A stretch of 64,000 bases of DNA from contig DASYQV010000311.1 in assembly GCA_036005125.1 (NCBI GenBank), positions 7,974 through 71,973 on the forward strand, given 5' to 3'. The notes under the pieces were generated by a model. The model was not told the origin of the DNA and ran no database searches. It saw only the letters and a program-made list of their open reading frames with translations. The translations under genes were made by a program, and so were the position numbers. Origin of the DNA: DASYQV01 sp036005125. GTDB taxonomy: Bacteria; Acidobacteriota; Vicinamibacteria; Vicinamibacterales; UBA2999. Shown here piece after piece: positions 26,395 to 34,741 of the stretch. The stretch's first letter is position 1, and the number at the start of each line of letters is the position of its first letter.

Positions 26395-26525
26395 GGGTCA
26401 GGACGGGGTCAGACCAACGATGCGGGTCGACTCAAGGCATTGAGTCGACCCGACTGAAGGCCTTGAGTCGATCCGTCACCAGGGTCTGACCCCGTTCTGA
26501 CCCCGTTCTGACCCCGTTCTGACCC
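26395..26525. repeat. Multi-hairpin block with 11-bp tandem repeats upstream of the YchF-like gene
   Basis: GGGGTCAGACC (26405-26415) pairs with GGTCTGACCCC (26483-26493). Inside is a perfect 12-bp stem GGGTCGACTCAA-GGCA-TTGAGTCGACCC (26424-26451). Three and a half tandem CTGACCCCGTT units follow (26486-26525). It fills the gap between the divergent mraZ promoter and the YchF-like gene. Confidence 0.8.
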
Positions 26526-26546
26526 TCGTGCTAGGCTGGAGCGCTC

Positions 26547-27635
26547 ATGCTTCGTGCGGCGCTGATCGGCCTGGACGGGAACGGCAAGACCACGCTCTTT
26601 CAACTCATGACCGCGGCCCGGGAGGCGCCGCGCGGCAAAGGCGACGTCAACATCGGCATCTCCAAGATTCCTGACGCGCGGCTCGACCGCCTCACCGCCA
26701 TGTACAACCCGCGCAAGCGCGTCCCCGCCACGGTTGAGTTCACCGACATCATCGGCCCCGCCCGCAGCGGCGCGCAGGCGCTCGTTGACGTCGCCGGCTA
26801 CAAGAACGCCGACGCCCTCGTGCACGTGGTCCGCGCCTTCCACGACGAGGCCGTGCCGCATCCCTCGGGCTCGGTCGACCCCGCACGCGACGCCCAGGCG
26901 ATGGAGGACGAGCTGATCCTCGCCGATCTCGGCGTCCTCGAGCGGCGCCTCGAGCGGCTCGAAAAGGACCTGAAGAAAGCACGGACACCGGAGCTCGAGA
27001 AGGAACGCGACCTCGTGCACCGATGCAAGGCGGCCCTCGAAGACGGTCGGCCCCTGCGTGCGCTGGAGCTCACGGGCGAGGACCTCAAACGGCTCCGCGG
27101 TTTCCAACTGCTGTCAGCCAAGCCGCTGCTCCTCGTCATCAATCTCGACGAAACCGACCTGGCCACGGTCGGCGCGAGCGTCGACAAGGCTGCCGCCCGG
27201 ACCGGGTTGACCTCGTTTCTCGCGCACGCCGCCACCCGCGCGGTTGCCGTGTGCGCAAAAATCGAGCTCGAGATCGGCCAGCTCGAAGGCGCCGACGCCA
27301 CCGCCTTTCTCTCCGATCTGGGCTTGACGGAATCCGGCCTCGATCGGGTGATCCGCGCCAGCTACGACCTGCTCGGGTACCTCTCTTTCTTCACCGTCGG
27401 CGAGGACGAGTGCCGCGCCTGGTCTATCCCGCGGGACACGCCCGCACAACTGGCAGCCGGCGAGATTCACAGTGACATCGCCAGAGGGTTCATCCGCGCC
27501 GAAGTGGTTGCCTACGACGCGCTGATCGCCCGCGGTTCGATGGCTGCCTGCCGCGATCACGGCGAGGTGCGCCTCGAAGGCAAGGAGTACATCGTCAAGG
27601 ACGGCGATATCATAAATTTCCGATTTGCAACCTAG
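26547..27635 (+). CDS. YchF/OLA1-like P-loop ATPase, divergent
   Basis: 362 residues, the usual YchF length. The C-terminal TGS-like domain is well kept (VRLEGKEYIVKDGDIINFRF), as is the NLDE nucleotide-specificity motif in LLVINLDETD. The P-loop is GLDGNGKTTLF rather than the family's GxPNVGKST, and the GEGLGNKFL-type switch region is missing (DIIGPARSGAQALVD instead). It is therefore a divergent paralogue rather than canonical YchF, which is a ribosome- and stress-linked ATPase. The start is ATG at 26547, with TGGAG 7 bases upstream. Monocistronic, between a repeat block and another repeat. Confidence 0.8.
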   Translation: MLRAALIGLDGNGKTTLFQLMTAAREAPRGKGDVNIGISKIPDARLDRLTAMYNPRKRVPATVEFTDIIGPARSGAQALVDVAGYKNADALVHVVRAFHDEAVPHPSGSVDPARDAQAMEDELILADLGVLERRLERLEKDLKKARTPELEKERDLVHRCKAALEDGRPLRALELTGEDLKRLRGFQLLSAKPLLLVINLDETDLATVGASVDKAAARTGLTSFLAHAATRAVAVCAKIELEIGQLEGADATAFLSDLGLTESGLDRVIRASYDLLGYLSFFTVGEDECRAWSIPRDTPAQLAAGEIHSDIARGFIRAEVVAYDALIARGSMAACRDHGEVRLEGKEYIVKDGDIINFRFAT

Positions 27636-27639
27636 ATGA

Positions 27640-27804
27640 TTCATCTCGTCATCTCAGATTTCAGATTTGATCAATGCATCCGATCATCTGGCTCATTTGA
27701 TCATGTTTGATTTGTTCATTTGTTCATCGCATGGCGATGACGCGATGGCGATGAAATCCGATGATCAAATGCCAATGTCCAAATCTGATATCTGAAATGA
27801 GCAA
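27640..27804. repeat. TTTGATCA/ATTTCAGAT tandem-unit inverted repeat
   Basis: Left units (TCTCAGATTTCAGATTTGATCA, TCATTTGATCATG, TTTGTTCA) are mirrored on the right (GATGATCAAATG, CCAAATCTGATATCTGAAATGAGCAAATGA) around two GCGATGGCGATGA copies. It runs up to the GT4 start codon. A sister copy is at 35655-35810. Confidence 0.7.
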
Positions 27805-28836
27805 ATGAGAATCGTTGTCGCTGAGGCGCAGGTCCCGTTCGTCGAGGGCGGGGCCGAGCTGCATGTGCGGGCGCTCGTCGAACAGCTGCGGCGGCGGGGC
27901 CACGACGTCGAGAAGGTCGCGCTGCCGTTCCGGCCGCAGCCGAAATCAGAGCTGCTGGCGCAGGCCGCCGCATGGCGCCTGCTCGATTTGTCGAGCAGCG
28001 CCGGACAACCGATCGACCTGCTGATTGCGACGCGCTTCCCGACATATTGCGCGCGGCACCCGCGCAAGGTCGCGTGGCTGATTCATCAGCATCGTGCGGC
28101 GTACGAGTTGTGCGGCACCGAGTACAGCGACTTCACGGACACGGAAGAGGATGTCGGGCTGCGGCGACGCCTGATCGAGCTGGACACGCGCATGCTCGGG
28201 GAGTGCCGCCGCGTCTTCACGAATGCGCAGAACACGGCCAGTCGCCTCGCGAAGTTCAACGGCGTCGCGGGCCAGGCGTTGTACCATCCACCACCGCTCG
28301 CCGGGCGGCTTCACGGCGGGCGTTACGGCGACTACGTGCTGTCGGTGGGCCGGATCGAACGAGTGAAGCGCCACGATCTCGTCATTCGCGCCATGGCACA
28401 CGTGCCCGCGCCGCTCCGGTTGATCGTCGTCGGCGACGGCTCGGGCCGCGCCGAATCCGAGCGCGCCGCGGCGGAGAGCGGCGCAGGCGATCGCATCACG
28501 TTCACCGGCGCGGCAGGAGCCGACCAGCTGTTGGATCTTTATGCGCATGCGCTCGCCGTCGTGTACGTACCGTTCGACGAGGATTACGGATACGTGACGC
28601 TCGAGGCATTCCTCTCATCGAAGCCGGTCATCACCGCAACCGATTCCGGTGGCGTGCTCGAGTTCGTCGTCGATGGATCGAACGGGTTCGTCTGCGCCCC
28701 GCAGCCGCAGGCGATTGCGGCCGTCATCAGTCGCCTCGCGGCAGACAGGACGCTCGCGGCGCGGCTTGGCAGCGCCGGCCGCGTGCGCGCGAGTGCCGTC
28801 ACGTGGGACGGCGTCATCGAGCAGCTCCTTGGCTGA
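27805..28836 (+). CDS. GT4-family glycosyltransferase
   Basis: GT-B-fold transferase likely adding a sugar during surface glycan assembly. 343 residues. N-terminal VPFVEGGAELHVRALVEQL, a central VLSVGRIERVKRHDLVIRA, and the nucleotide-sugar site DYGYVTLEAFLSSKPVITATDSGG typical of family 4. The donor and acceptor cannot be read from the sequence. It starts at ATG 27805 inside the end of a repeat, with no clear Shine-Dalgarno. The stop overlaps the start of the next transferase, so this is the first gene of a glycan operon. Confidence 0.9.
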   Translation: MRIVVAEAQVPFVEGGAELHVRALVEQLRRRGHDVEKVALPFRPQPKSELLAQAAAWRLLDLSSSAGQPIDLLIATRFPTYCARHPRKVAWLIHQHRAAYELCGTEYSDFTDTEEDVGLRRRLIELDTRMLGECRRVFTNAQNTASRLAKFNGVAGQALYHPPPLAGRLHGGRYGDYVLSVGRIERVKRHDLVIRAMAHVPAPLRLIVVGDGSGRAESERAAAESGAGDRITFTGAAGADQLLDLYAHALAVVYVPFDEDYGYVTLEAFLSSKPVITATDSGGVLEFVVDGSNGFVCAPQPQAIAAVISRLAADRTLAARLGSAGRVRASAVTWDGVIEQLLG

Positions 28837-29695
28837 TACCTCCGCCGTGTCGGTCGTCATTCCGGCCATGAACGAGGCCGACGCGATCGGCTCGGTCGTC
28901 ACGACCCTTCGGGCAACGGCGCCGTGGCACGAAATCATCGTCGTCGACGACGGCAGCGTCGACGCGACCGGCGATCACGCCCGCGGCGCCGGTGCGCGCG
29001 TGATTCGACACCCCTACAACAAAGGCAACGGCGCGGCGGTGAAGACCGGAATCCGCGCGGCCACCGGCGAGTTCGTCCTGATCGTCGACGCCGATGGCCA
29101 GCATCGTCCCGAGGACGCCGAGCGGCTGGTCAGCCGGCTTGGCGAGTACGACCTCGTGATTGCCGCGCGCGTGGCCGCGACGCAGGCCACGCTCATTCGG
29201 CGCATCGGCAACGTCACGCTCAATGGGCTCGCCAGCTATTTGACGGCGCGCCCGATCCCGGATCTCACGTCGGGCTTTCGCGCCGCACGGCGCGACTGTC
29301 TCCGTGAATTCATCCATCTTCTGCCGAACGGCTTCTCCACGCCGACGACGACGACGCTGGCGTTCATCAAGGCGGGCTACAACGTCGCGTTCGAGCCCGT
29401 CCAGGCGCGGCCGCGCGTCGGCACATCGAAGATCAGGCTCGCGAGCGATGGCGCCAGATTTTTCCTGATTCTGTTGAAGGTGATCACGCTCTTCAACCCG
29501 CTGCGGATCTTCCTTCCGATCAGCGTGGCCTCGTTCCTGCTCGGCACCCTGTACGGCCTCTGGAACGTCACCGTCCACTCCCGCATCCCGAACGGCAGCG
29601 TGCTGCTGATTCTCTTCGCGGTCGTCGTCTTCCTCGTCGGCTTGATCTCGGAGCAGATCTCCGCGTTGCGGCTCGAGAGTCCGTCCAAACAGTGA
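28829..29695 (+). CDS. GT2-family glycosyltransferase with C-terminal membrane anchor
   Basis: 288 residues. The GT-A fold begins almost at the N-terminus (VSVVIPAMNEADAI), with IIVVDDGSVDATG, the metal-binding DADGQH and TSGFRAARRD, as in dolichyl-phosphate mannose/glucose synthases. Two hydrophobic helices at the C-terminus (about 216-240 and 250-275) anchor it in the membrane. TTG at 28829 overlaps the upstream stop by 8 bases and is preceded by GAGCAG; GTG at 28847 is the alternative. It probably moves a sugar onto a polyprenyl phosphate. Confidence 0.87.
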   Translation: MADTSAVSVVIPAMNEADAIGSVVTTLRATAPWHEIIVVDDGSVDATGDHARGAGARVIRHPYNKGNGAAVKTGIRAATGEFVLIVDADGQHRPEDAERLVSRLGEYDLVIAARVAATQATLIRRIGNVTLNGLASYLTARPIPDLTSGFRAARRDCLREFIHLLPNGFSTPTTTTLAFIKAGYNVAFEPVQARPRVGTSKIRLASDGARFFLILLKVITLFNPLRIFLPISVASFLLGTLYGLWNVTVHSRIPNGSVLLILFAVVVFLVGLISEQISALRLESPSKQ

Positions 29696-29702
29696 TCGCC
29701 AG

Positions 29703-30446
29703 ATGCAGACCGTAGTCATCGTGCCGACGTACAACGAGCGCGACACCCTGCCGGTCGTCGGGCGTGAGCTGCTCGACTTTCCCGACCTGCGGCTGATGAT
29801 CGTCGACGATCGATCCCCGGATGACACGGGGACCGTGGCGGATGCGATCGCCGCGCGGCATCCAGGGCGCGTCTCGGTGCTGCACCGCGATGGCGTACGA
29901 GGGCTCGGGCGCTCGTACGTCGACGGCATGCGCGCCGCATTGTCAACCGACGCCGATCTCATCGTCCAGATGGATGCGGACCACTCGCACGACCCCGCGG
30001 ACGTTCCGCGGATGATTTCCGCCGCGGCCCATGCCGACCTGGTGATCGGCTCGCGCTACGTCGCCGAAGGGCGGATCGTGAACTGGCCGTTGCACCGCCT
30101 GATTCTGAGCGCGGGGGCCAACCGCTACATCCGCGTGCTGACCGGGCTCGACGTCCACGACATCACGAGCGGCTTCCGCTGCTGGCGCCGGGAGGCACTG
30201 CTCCGAATCCCGTTGGAGAGAATCGCATCGGACGGCTACGCGTTCCAGGTCGAGATGACGTGGCACGCGACGCGCGCGGGCAGCCGGATTCGCGAGGTGC
30301 CGATCACATTCGTCGAGCGGCGCCAGGGGGTGTCGAAGCTCTCGGGTCGAGTGATCCTGGAATCGGCCGTCCTTCCATGGCGGCTGGCGGCCCGCCGCGT
30401 CGTGCCATCGGCCTTGCCCGGAACCCGCGGGCGTGGTACGGTTTGA
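29703..30446 (+). CDS. Polyprenol-phosphate mannosyltransferase-like GT2 enzyme
   Basis: 247 residues, soluble. The Dpm1-type pattern is clear: VIVPTYNERDTLP, MIVDDRSPDDTG, MDADHSHDP with the metal-binding Asp residues, GSRYVAEGRIVNWP, DITSGFRCWRREAL and the C-terminal REVPITFVERRQGVSKLS. Such enzymes make polyprenyl-phosphate mannose or a related sugar donor for membrane glycosylation. ATG at 29703, 7 bases after the preceding gene's stop, so the operon continues. Confidence 0.9.
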   Translation: MQTVVIVPTYNERDTLPVVGRELLDFPDLRLMIVDDRSPDDTGTVADAIAARHPGRVSVLHRDGVRGLGRSYVDGMRAALSTDADLIVQMDADHSHDPADVPRMISAAAHADLVIGSRYVAEGRIVNWPLHRLILSAGANRYIRVLTGLDVHDITSGFRCWRREALLRIPLERIASDGYAFQVEMTWHATRAGSRIREVPITFVERRQGVSKLSGRVILESAVLPWRLAARRVVPSALPGTRGRGTV

Positions 30447-30455
30447 CGCGTTTTC

Positions 30456-31244
30456 ATGGCAGACAAGCCCCTCGGTCTGTCGTTTTTCTTTCCCGCATTC
30501 AACGACGGCGGAACCATTGCCAGCCTGGTCATCAGAGCCGTGCAGGTCGCGAGCCGCCTCACGCCCGACTATGAGGTCATCGTCGTGAACGACGGCAGCT
30601 CCGACGCGACCGCCGAGATCGCCGAGGAGCTGGTGCGCACATATCCGTGCGTGCGCGTCATCCACCACGCGGAGAACCGCGGTTACGGCGGCGCGCTGCG
30701 CACCGGCTTTGCGGCAGCTACCAAAGATCTCATCGCCTACACGGACGGCGACGCGCAGTACGATCCCGCCGAGCTCGAAATGTTGTGGAACCGGTTGACC
30801 CCGGACGCCGACATGGTGAACGGCTTCAAGATCAGCCGGGCGGATCCGCTGCACCGCATCATCATCGGGCGGATTTATCACCACACCGTGAAGATCCTCT
30901 TCCGCCTCCGCGTGAGAGACGTCGACTGCGATTTCCGTCTGATGCGCCGTGAAATCTTCGATCGCGTGAAGCTCGAACGCGATACCGGTGTCATCTGCCT
31001 CGAGATGATGCGCAAGATCCAGGAAGCAGGATTCCGCATCGTCGAGGTGCCGGTGAGCCACTACCACCGCGCCTACGGCACGTCACAGTTCTTCAACTTC
31101 CGGCGGGTCTTCTGGACGGGCGTCGACGTGATGAAGCTCTGGATTCAGCTCGTCGTGCTCGGACAGCACAGCTCGCCGGTCCTGTTCCGCAACCCCACCA
31201 TCGCCGGCACCGTGCCGAAGGAACCCAGGCAGGGCGCGCAGTGA
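30456..31244 (+). CDS. GT2-family glycosyltransferase
   Basis: 262 residues. GT-A motifs LSFFFPAFNDGGTI, VIVVNDGSSDATAEI, AYTDGDAQYDP (metal site) and DVDCDFRLMRREIF are all present, followed by a hydrophobic C-terminal segment (FWTGVDVMKLWIQLVVLG) that probably associates with the membrane. The HYHRAYGTSQFF tail is typical of polyprenyl-phosphate glycosyltransferases. The start is ATG at 30456, 9 bases after the previous stop. Confidence 0.9.
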   Translation: MADKPLGLSFFFPAFNDGGTIASLVIRAVQVASRLTPDYEVIVVNDGSSDATAEIAEELVRTYPCVRVIHHAENRGYGGALRTGFAAATKDLIAYTDGDAQYDPAELEMLWNRLTPDADMVNGFKISRADPLHRIIIGRIYHHTVKILFRLRVRDVDCDFRLMRREIFDRVKLERDTGVICLEMMRKIQEAGFRIVEVPVSHYHRAYGTSQFFNFRRVFWTGVDVMKLWIQLVVLGQHSSPVLFRNPTIAGTVPKEPRQGAQ

Positions 31245-31313
31245 AGCTCCGCTTCAAATCGCCTGGACCCGTGCGGCGAACAGGCTGCGCGTCACCGCGC
31301 CCCAGTAGCTCTT

Positions 31314-31332
31314 GGCCCCGCTTCGCGGGGCC
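31314..31332. repeat. GGCCCCGC-TTC-GCGGGGCC hairpin
   Basis: Perfect 8-bp GC stem with a 3-base loop, 70 bases after the GT2 gene and directly before the ribosome-binding-site inverted repeat. No T tract follows, so it is not a classic terminator. Confidence 0.7.
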
Positions 31333-31334
31333 TC

Positions 31335-31399
31335 GACATCTCCTAAGGCCAAGCGGAAAACTTGCTTCATTCGTGACGATCTCGGCCTTAGGAGATGTC
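31335..31399 (+). promoter_or_regulatory. Inverted repeat that can sequester the ribosome-binding site of the next gene
   Basis: Perfect 16-bp arms GACATCTCCTAAGGCC (31335-31350) and GGCCTTAGGAGATGTC (31384-31399) surround a 33-base loop. The right arm contains the TTAGGAGAT Shine-Dalgarno, and GTG (31402) follows 2 bases after the arm, so the folded mRNA would hide the site. It may be a translational switch or a chance effect of repeat insertion. Confidence 0.65.
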
Positions 31400-31401
31400 T
31401 A

Positions 31402-32427
31402 GTGGATTACCGCACCTTTTACGACGGCCGTCGCGTGATGATCACCGGCGGGCTGGGGTTCATCGGGAGCAACCTCGCGCGCCAGCTCGTCGACCTCGGC
31501 GCCCACATCCTCGTCGTCGACTCGCTCATTCCAGAGTATGGTGGAAATCTCTTCAATGTCTCCGGCATCGAGGAGGCCATCCGCATCAACATCGCCGACG
31601 TTCGGCAGCAGAGCACGGTGAACTACCTGGTTCGCGACTGCGACGTGATCTTCAATCTCGCGGGCCAGGTGAGCCACGTCGACAGCATGCAGGATCCTTA
31701 TACGGATCTCGAAATCAACTGCCGCAGCCAGCTTGCAATCCTGGAGGCGTGCCGCCGCAACAATCCTGGGGTGAAGGTGGTGTATGCGGGCACGAGGCAG
31801 GTGTACGGGCGTCCCGATACTCTGCCCGTGACCGAGAATCATCTCGTGCGGCCGACCGACGTGAACGGCATCAACAAGGCCGCAGGCGAGTATTACCACC
31901 TCGTCTACAACAACGTCTTTGGCGTCCGTGCCTGTTCGCTGCGGCTCACGAACGTATACGGTCCACGACAGTTGATGAAGCACAATCGCCAGGGCTTCAT
32001 CGCCTGGTTCATCCGGCTTGCAATCGAGAACCGCGAGATTCAGATCTACGGTGACGGCTCCCAGCTCCGCGACTTCGTGTACGTCGACGACGCGGCAGAC
32101 GCGTTTCTGCGCGCGGGAGCGTCGGACGCGTGCAACGGACAGGCGTTCAACGTGGGCGGGCTCGAACCGATCGCGCATCGCGACCTCGTCGCGCTGCTCA
32201 TCCGGACGGCCGGCACCGGTCGATTCCGCTACGTCGACTGGCCGCCGGAGAAAAAGGCGATAGATATCGGGAGCTGTTACGCCGACTCGACCCGAATCGG
32301 CGCAACGCTGGGGTGGCGCGCGACGACCGTGCTGGCCGACGGCCTCGAGCGCACGGTCGCGTTCTACAGGGTCAACCTGCATCATTACGTGCCGACCGCC
32401 GACCAGCCGCAGGTCGCGGTCTCGTGA
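31402..32427 (+). CDS. NAD-dependent epimerase/dehydratase (extended SDR), catalytic Tyr replaced
   Basis: 341 residues of a nucleotide-sugar epimerase fold. N-terminal cofactor loop ITGGLGFIGSNLA, then LAGQVSHVDSM, VVYAGTRQVYGRP, LTNVYGPRQ and the C-terminal GDGSQLRDFVYVDD. The catalytic YxxxK is changed: the lysine is in NGINKAAGE, but Asn stands where Tyr belongs. Similar NGINK variants are, as far as I recall, a recurring subgroup, so activity may be kept by another route. GTG at 31402 is chosen for GGAGA 7 bases upstream. The stop overlaps the next start (GTGA). Confidence 0.87.
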   Translation: MDYRTFYDGRRVMITGGLGFIGSNLARQLVDLGAHILVVDSLIPEYGGNLFNVSGIEEAIRINIADVRQQSTVNYLVRDCDVIFNLAGQVSHVDSMQDPYTDLEINCRSQLAILEACRRNNPGVKVVYAGTRQVYGRPDTLPVTENHLVRPTDVNGINKAAGEYYHLVYNNVFGVRACSLRLTNVYGPRQLMKHNRQGFIAWFIRLAIENREIQIYGDGSQLRDFVYVDDAADAFLRAGASDACNGQAFNVGGLEPIAHRDLVALLIRTAGTGRFRYVDWPPEKKAIDIGSCYADSTRIGATLGWRATTVLADGLERTVAFYRVNLHHYVPTADQPQVAVS

Positions 32428-33533
32428 GTGCCGTCCGGATACCCTTCATCGATCTCCGTGGGGGCGAAGACGAAGAGGGGGTGCGTACAGCCATCGCGCG
32501 CGTGATTCATGCCGGATGGTTCGTGCTCGGCCCCGAAGTCGAGGCGTTCGAGCACGAATTCGCTGCAGCCTCCGGCGTCGACATCGCGGTGGGCGTCGGC
32601 AACGGCACCGATGCGATCGCGCTGATCCTGCGCGCGCTTGGAATCGGCGCAGGCGACGAGGTAATCGTGCCGGCTCTCACCGCCGCCTACACCGGGCTCG
32701 CGGTACTGATGGTCGGCGCGCGACCCGTGTTCGCCGATGTGGAGGCCGATCGGCTGACGCTCGATCCCGAGGCGTGCGCGGCGCTCATCACGCCGCGAAC
32801 CGCGGCGATCGTGCCGGTACACCTGTACGGGCAGCCCGCGGATCTCGAGCGGCTCGTGGGAGTCGCGGCTCGACATGGTCTTCCGATTGTGGAGGACTGC
32901 TGTCAGGCGCACCTGGCCACCTCTCACGCCCGGCCCGTGGGCAGCTTCGGCGTCGCGGGCGCATTCAGCTTTTATCCAACGAAGAACCTCGGCGCGATGG
33001 GGGACGCGGGCGCCGTGGTCACGAGCGACGCGGCGCTCGCCGAACGCGTGCGCCGACTCCGGCACGGCGGGCAGGCGGACCGATATCGGCACGTCGATGC
33101 CGGCGTCAACAGTCGCCTCGACGAGCTGCAGGCCGCCGTGCTTCGCGCCCGCTTGCCATACTTACGCGCCTGGAATGAGCGACGTCGCACCCTGGCAGCG
33201 CAGTACACGGCGATGCTGTCTGGCACGTCCGCGGCGCCAGTGCCGCAGCACGACCCCGGCCACGTGTACCATCTGTTCCCCGTCCGCTCATCCGGCCGCG
33301 ACGCGCTGCAGACATACCTGCGCAGCGCTGGAATCGAGACCCTTATCCACTATCCCGTGCCGCTGCCCGGACAGGAGGCGTTCGCCGCCTACGCGCCCGT
33401 TGAGTGCCCACGGTCGACGCGTGCGGCCAGCGAACTGTTGTCGCTGCCACTGCACCCGCGGCTCACCGACGGGGACGTGCGCGCTGTCGCCGAGACGGTC
33501 GGCGCATTCGAGAAAGGACGTGCACTCGCGTGA
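32424..33533 (+). CDS. DegT/DnrJ/EryC1-family sugar aminotransferase
   Basis: PLP-dependent transaminase that converts a keto-sugar nucleotide to an amino sugar. 369 residues. N-terminal IPFIDLRGGEDEE, GNGTDAIALILRA for phosphate binding, VPVHLYGQPAD, EDCCQAHLA and the PLP lysine in FSFYPTKNLGAMGDAG. The C-terminal part contains NSRLDELQAAVL and YHLFPVRS. The start is GTG at 32424, overlapping the epimerase stop; its own stop overlaps the next epimerase. This coupling suggests the flanking epimerases and this enzyme together make one modified sugar. Confidence 0.93.
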   Translation: MSAVRIPFIDLRGGEDEEGVRTAIARVIHAGWFVLGPEVEAFEHEFAAASGVDIAVGVGNGTDAIALILRALGIGAGDEVIVPALTAAYTGLAVLMVGARPVFADVEADRLTLDPEACAALITPRTAAIVPVHLYGQPADLERLVGVAARHGLPIVEDCCQAHLATSHARPVGSFGVAGAFSFYPTKNLGAMGDAGAVVTSDAALAERVRRLRHGGQADRYRHVDAGVNSRLDELQAAVLRARLPYLRAWNERRRTLAAQYTAMLSGTSAAPVPQHDPGHVYHLFPVRSSGRDALQTYLRSAGIETLIHYPVPLPGQEAFAAYAPVECPRSTRAASELLSLPLHPRLTDGDVRAVAETVGAFEKGRALA

Positions 33534-34492
33534 GGGCGCTGATCACTGGCGGCGCCGGCTTCATAGGCTCGCACCTCGCCGAGCATCTGCTCGAGACAGG
33601 ACACGAGGTGCTGATCCTCGACAACCTCTCGACCGGTTCGATCGACAACATCACGCATCTGAAAGGAACGCCGCGGTTTTCCTACACGATTGATTCGGTG
33701 ACCAATGAGCCGCTGCTTGCCGAGCTCATCGATCAGAGCGACGTCGTCTTTCATCTGGCCGCTGCGGTTGGCGTCAAGCTGATCGTCGAGCAGCCCGTCC
33801 ACACGATTGAGACCAACGTGCACGGAACCGAAGTCGTCCTCAAGCACGCGAACAAGAAGAAGAAGCTTGTCTTCATTGCTTCCACCTCCGAGGTCTATGG
33901 CAAGAGCGCGGACGTCCCCTTCCGGGAGGATGCCGACCTGGTGCTCGGGGCTACCGTCAGGCACCGGTGGGCCTACGCGTGCAGCAAGCTCATTGACGAG
34001 TTCCTCGCGCTGGCCTATTGGAAAGAACGCCGGCTGCCGATTGTGATCGTGCGTCTATTCAACACAGTAGGGCCTCGGCAGACGGGTCGGTACGGGATGG
34101 TCCTGCCAACTTTTGTCAGACAGGCGCTGGCGGGCAAGCCGATTACAGTATTCGGCGACGGAACCCAGTCGCGGAGCTTCACCTACGTCCGGGACGTGGT
34201 GGCCGCCCTCGCCGCACTCGCTGGCGAGCCCCGCGCCGTCGGCCAGGTGTTCAATATTGGGAATACCGAAGAGGTGACGATTCGGGCGCTGGCGGAACGG
34301 GTGCGCGTTCTGGCGGGCAGCCGCTCGCCCGTTCAACTGGTTCCCTACGACCAGGCCTACGAAAAAGGATTCGAGGACATGCCGCGCCGGGTGCCCGATA
34401 TCTCGCGAATCCGGGATCTTATTGGTTTTGCGCCGCAAATGTCGCTCGACGACATCATTTGCCGGGTGATCGAACACATTCGCCAGCATTAG
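33530..34492 (+). CDS. NAD-dependent nucleotide-sugar epimerase/dehydratase (UXS/GalE-like)
   Basis: 320 residues. Complete extended-SDR motif set: ITGGAGFIGSHLAEHLL, LAAAVGVKLI, FIASTSEVYGKS, the catalytic YACSK, RLFNTVGPRQTGRYG and FGDGTQSRSFTYVRD. The VGVKLIVEQP and TVGPRQTG patterns resemble UDP-glucuronate decarboxylase/UDP-xylose synthase-type enzymes, but the substrate is not certain. The start is GTG at 33530, coupled to the aminotransferase. The stop (34490-34492) is 3 bases before a Q element, which ends the glycan operon. Confidence 0.9.
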   Translation: MRALITGGAGFIGSHLAEHLLETGHEVLILDNLSTGSIDNITHLKGTPRFSYTIDSVTNEPLLAELIDQSDVVFHLAAAVGVKLIVEQPVHTIETNVHGTEVVLKHANKKKKLVFIASTSEVYGKSADVPFREDADLVLGATVRHRWAYACSKLIDEFLALAYWKERRLPIVIVRLFNTVGPRQTGRYGMVLPTFVRQALAGKPITVFGDGTQSRSFTYVRDVVAALAALAGEPRAVGQVFNIGNTEEVTIRALAERVRVLAGSRSPVQLVPYDQAYEKGFEDMPRRVPDISRIRDLIGFAPQMSLDDIICRVIEHIRQH

Positions 34493-34495
34493 TAC

Positions 34496-34642
34496 CCCGT
34501 TATGCGGCCCGAAACGCGAATTTTGTACTCGTTGTGGGACCGCATAACGGGCTAGGCGCGCGAAACGCGCCAAAAGATCCTGGTCTAACCAGCCGAGGGG
34601 CTCTGCCCGGGATATCAAGGGGGCGGAGCCCCTTGGCTGGTT
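34496..34642. repeat. Q element (three hairpins) after the glycan operon
   Basis: Hairpin 1 CCCGTTATGCGG/CCGCATAACGGG (34496-34507 with 34540-34551); hairpin 2 GGCGCGC-GAA-ACGCGCC (34555-34571); hairpin 3 AACCAGCCGAGGGGCTCTGCCC with its complement (34587-34642), with GATATCAAGG in the loop. The interior GAATTTTGTACTCGTTGTGGGA nearly matches the copy at 14140. The rest of the 250-base gap up to 34741 shows nothing else. Confidence 0.85.
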
Positions 34643-34741
34643 CGATATATCGGGTATCGGCCGACCCGCCGAAAGGATCAAGGTCGGGCTTGGAATGCTC
34701 GATTCTGCGGCGTACAATTGGGGTCCTCGTTGATGCAGCAC

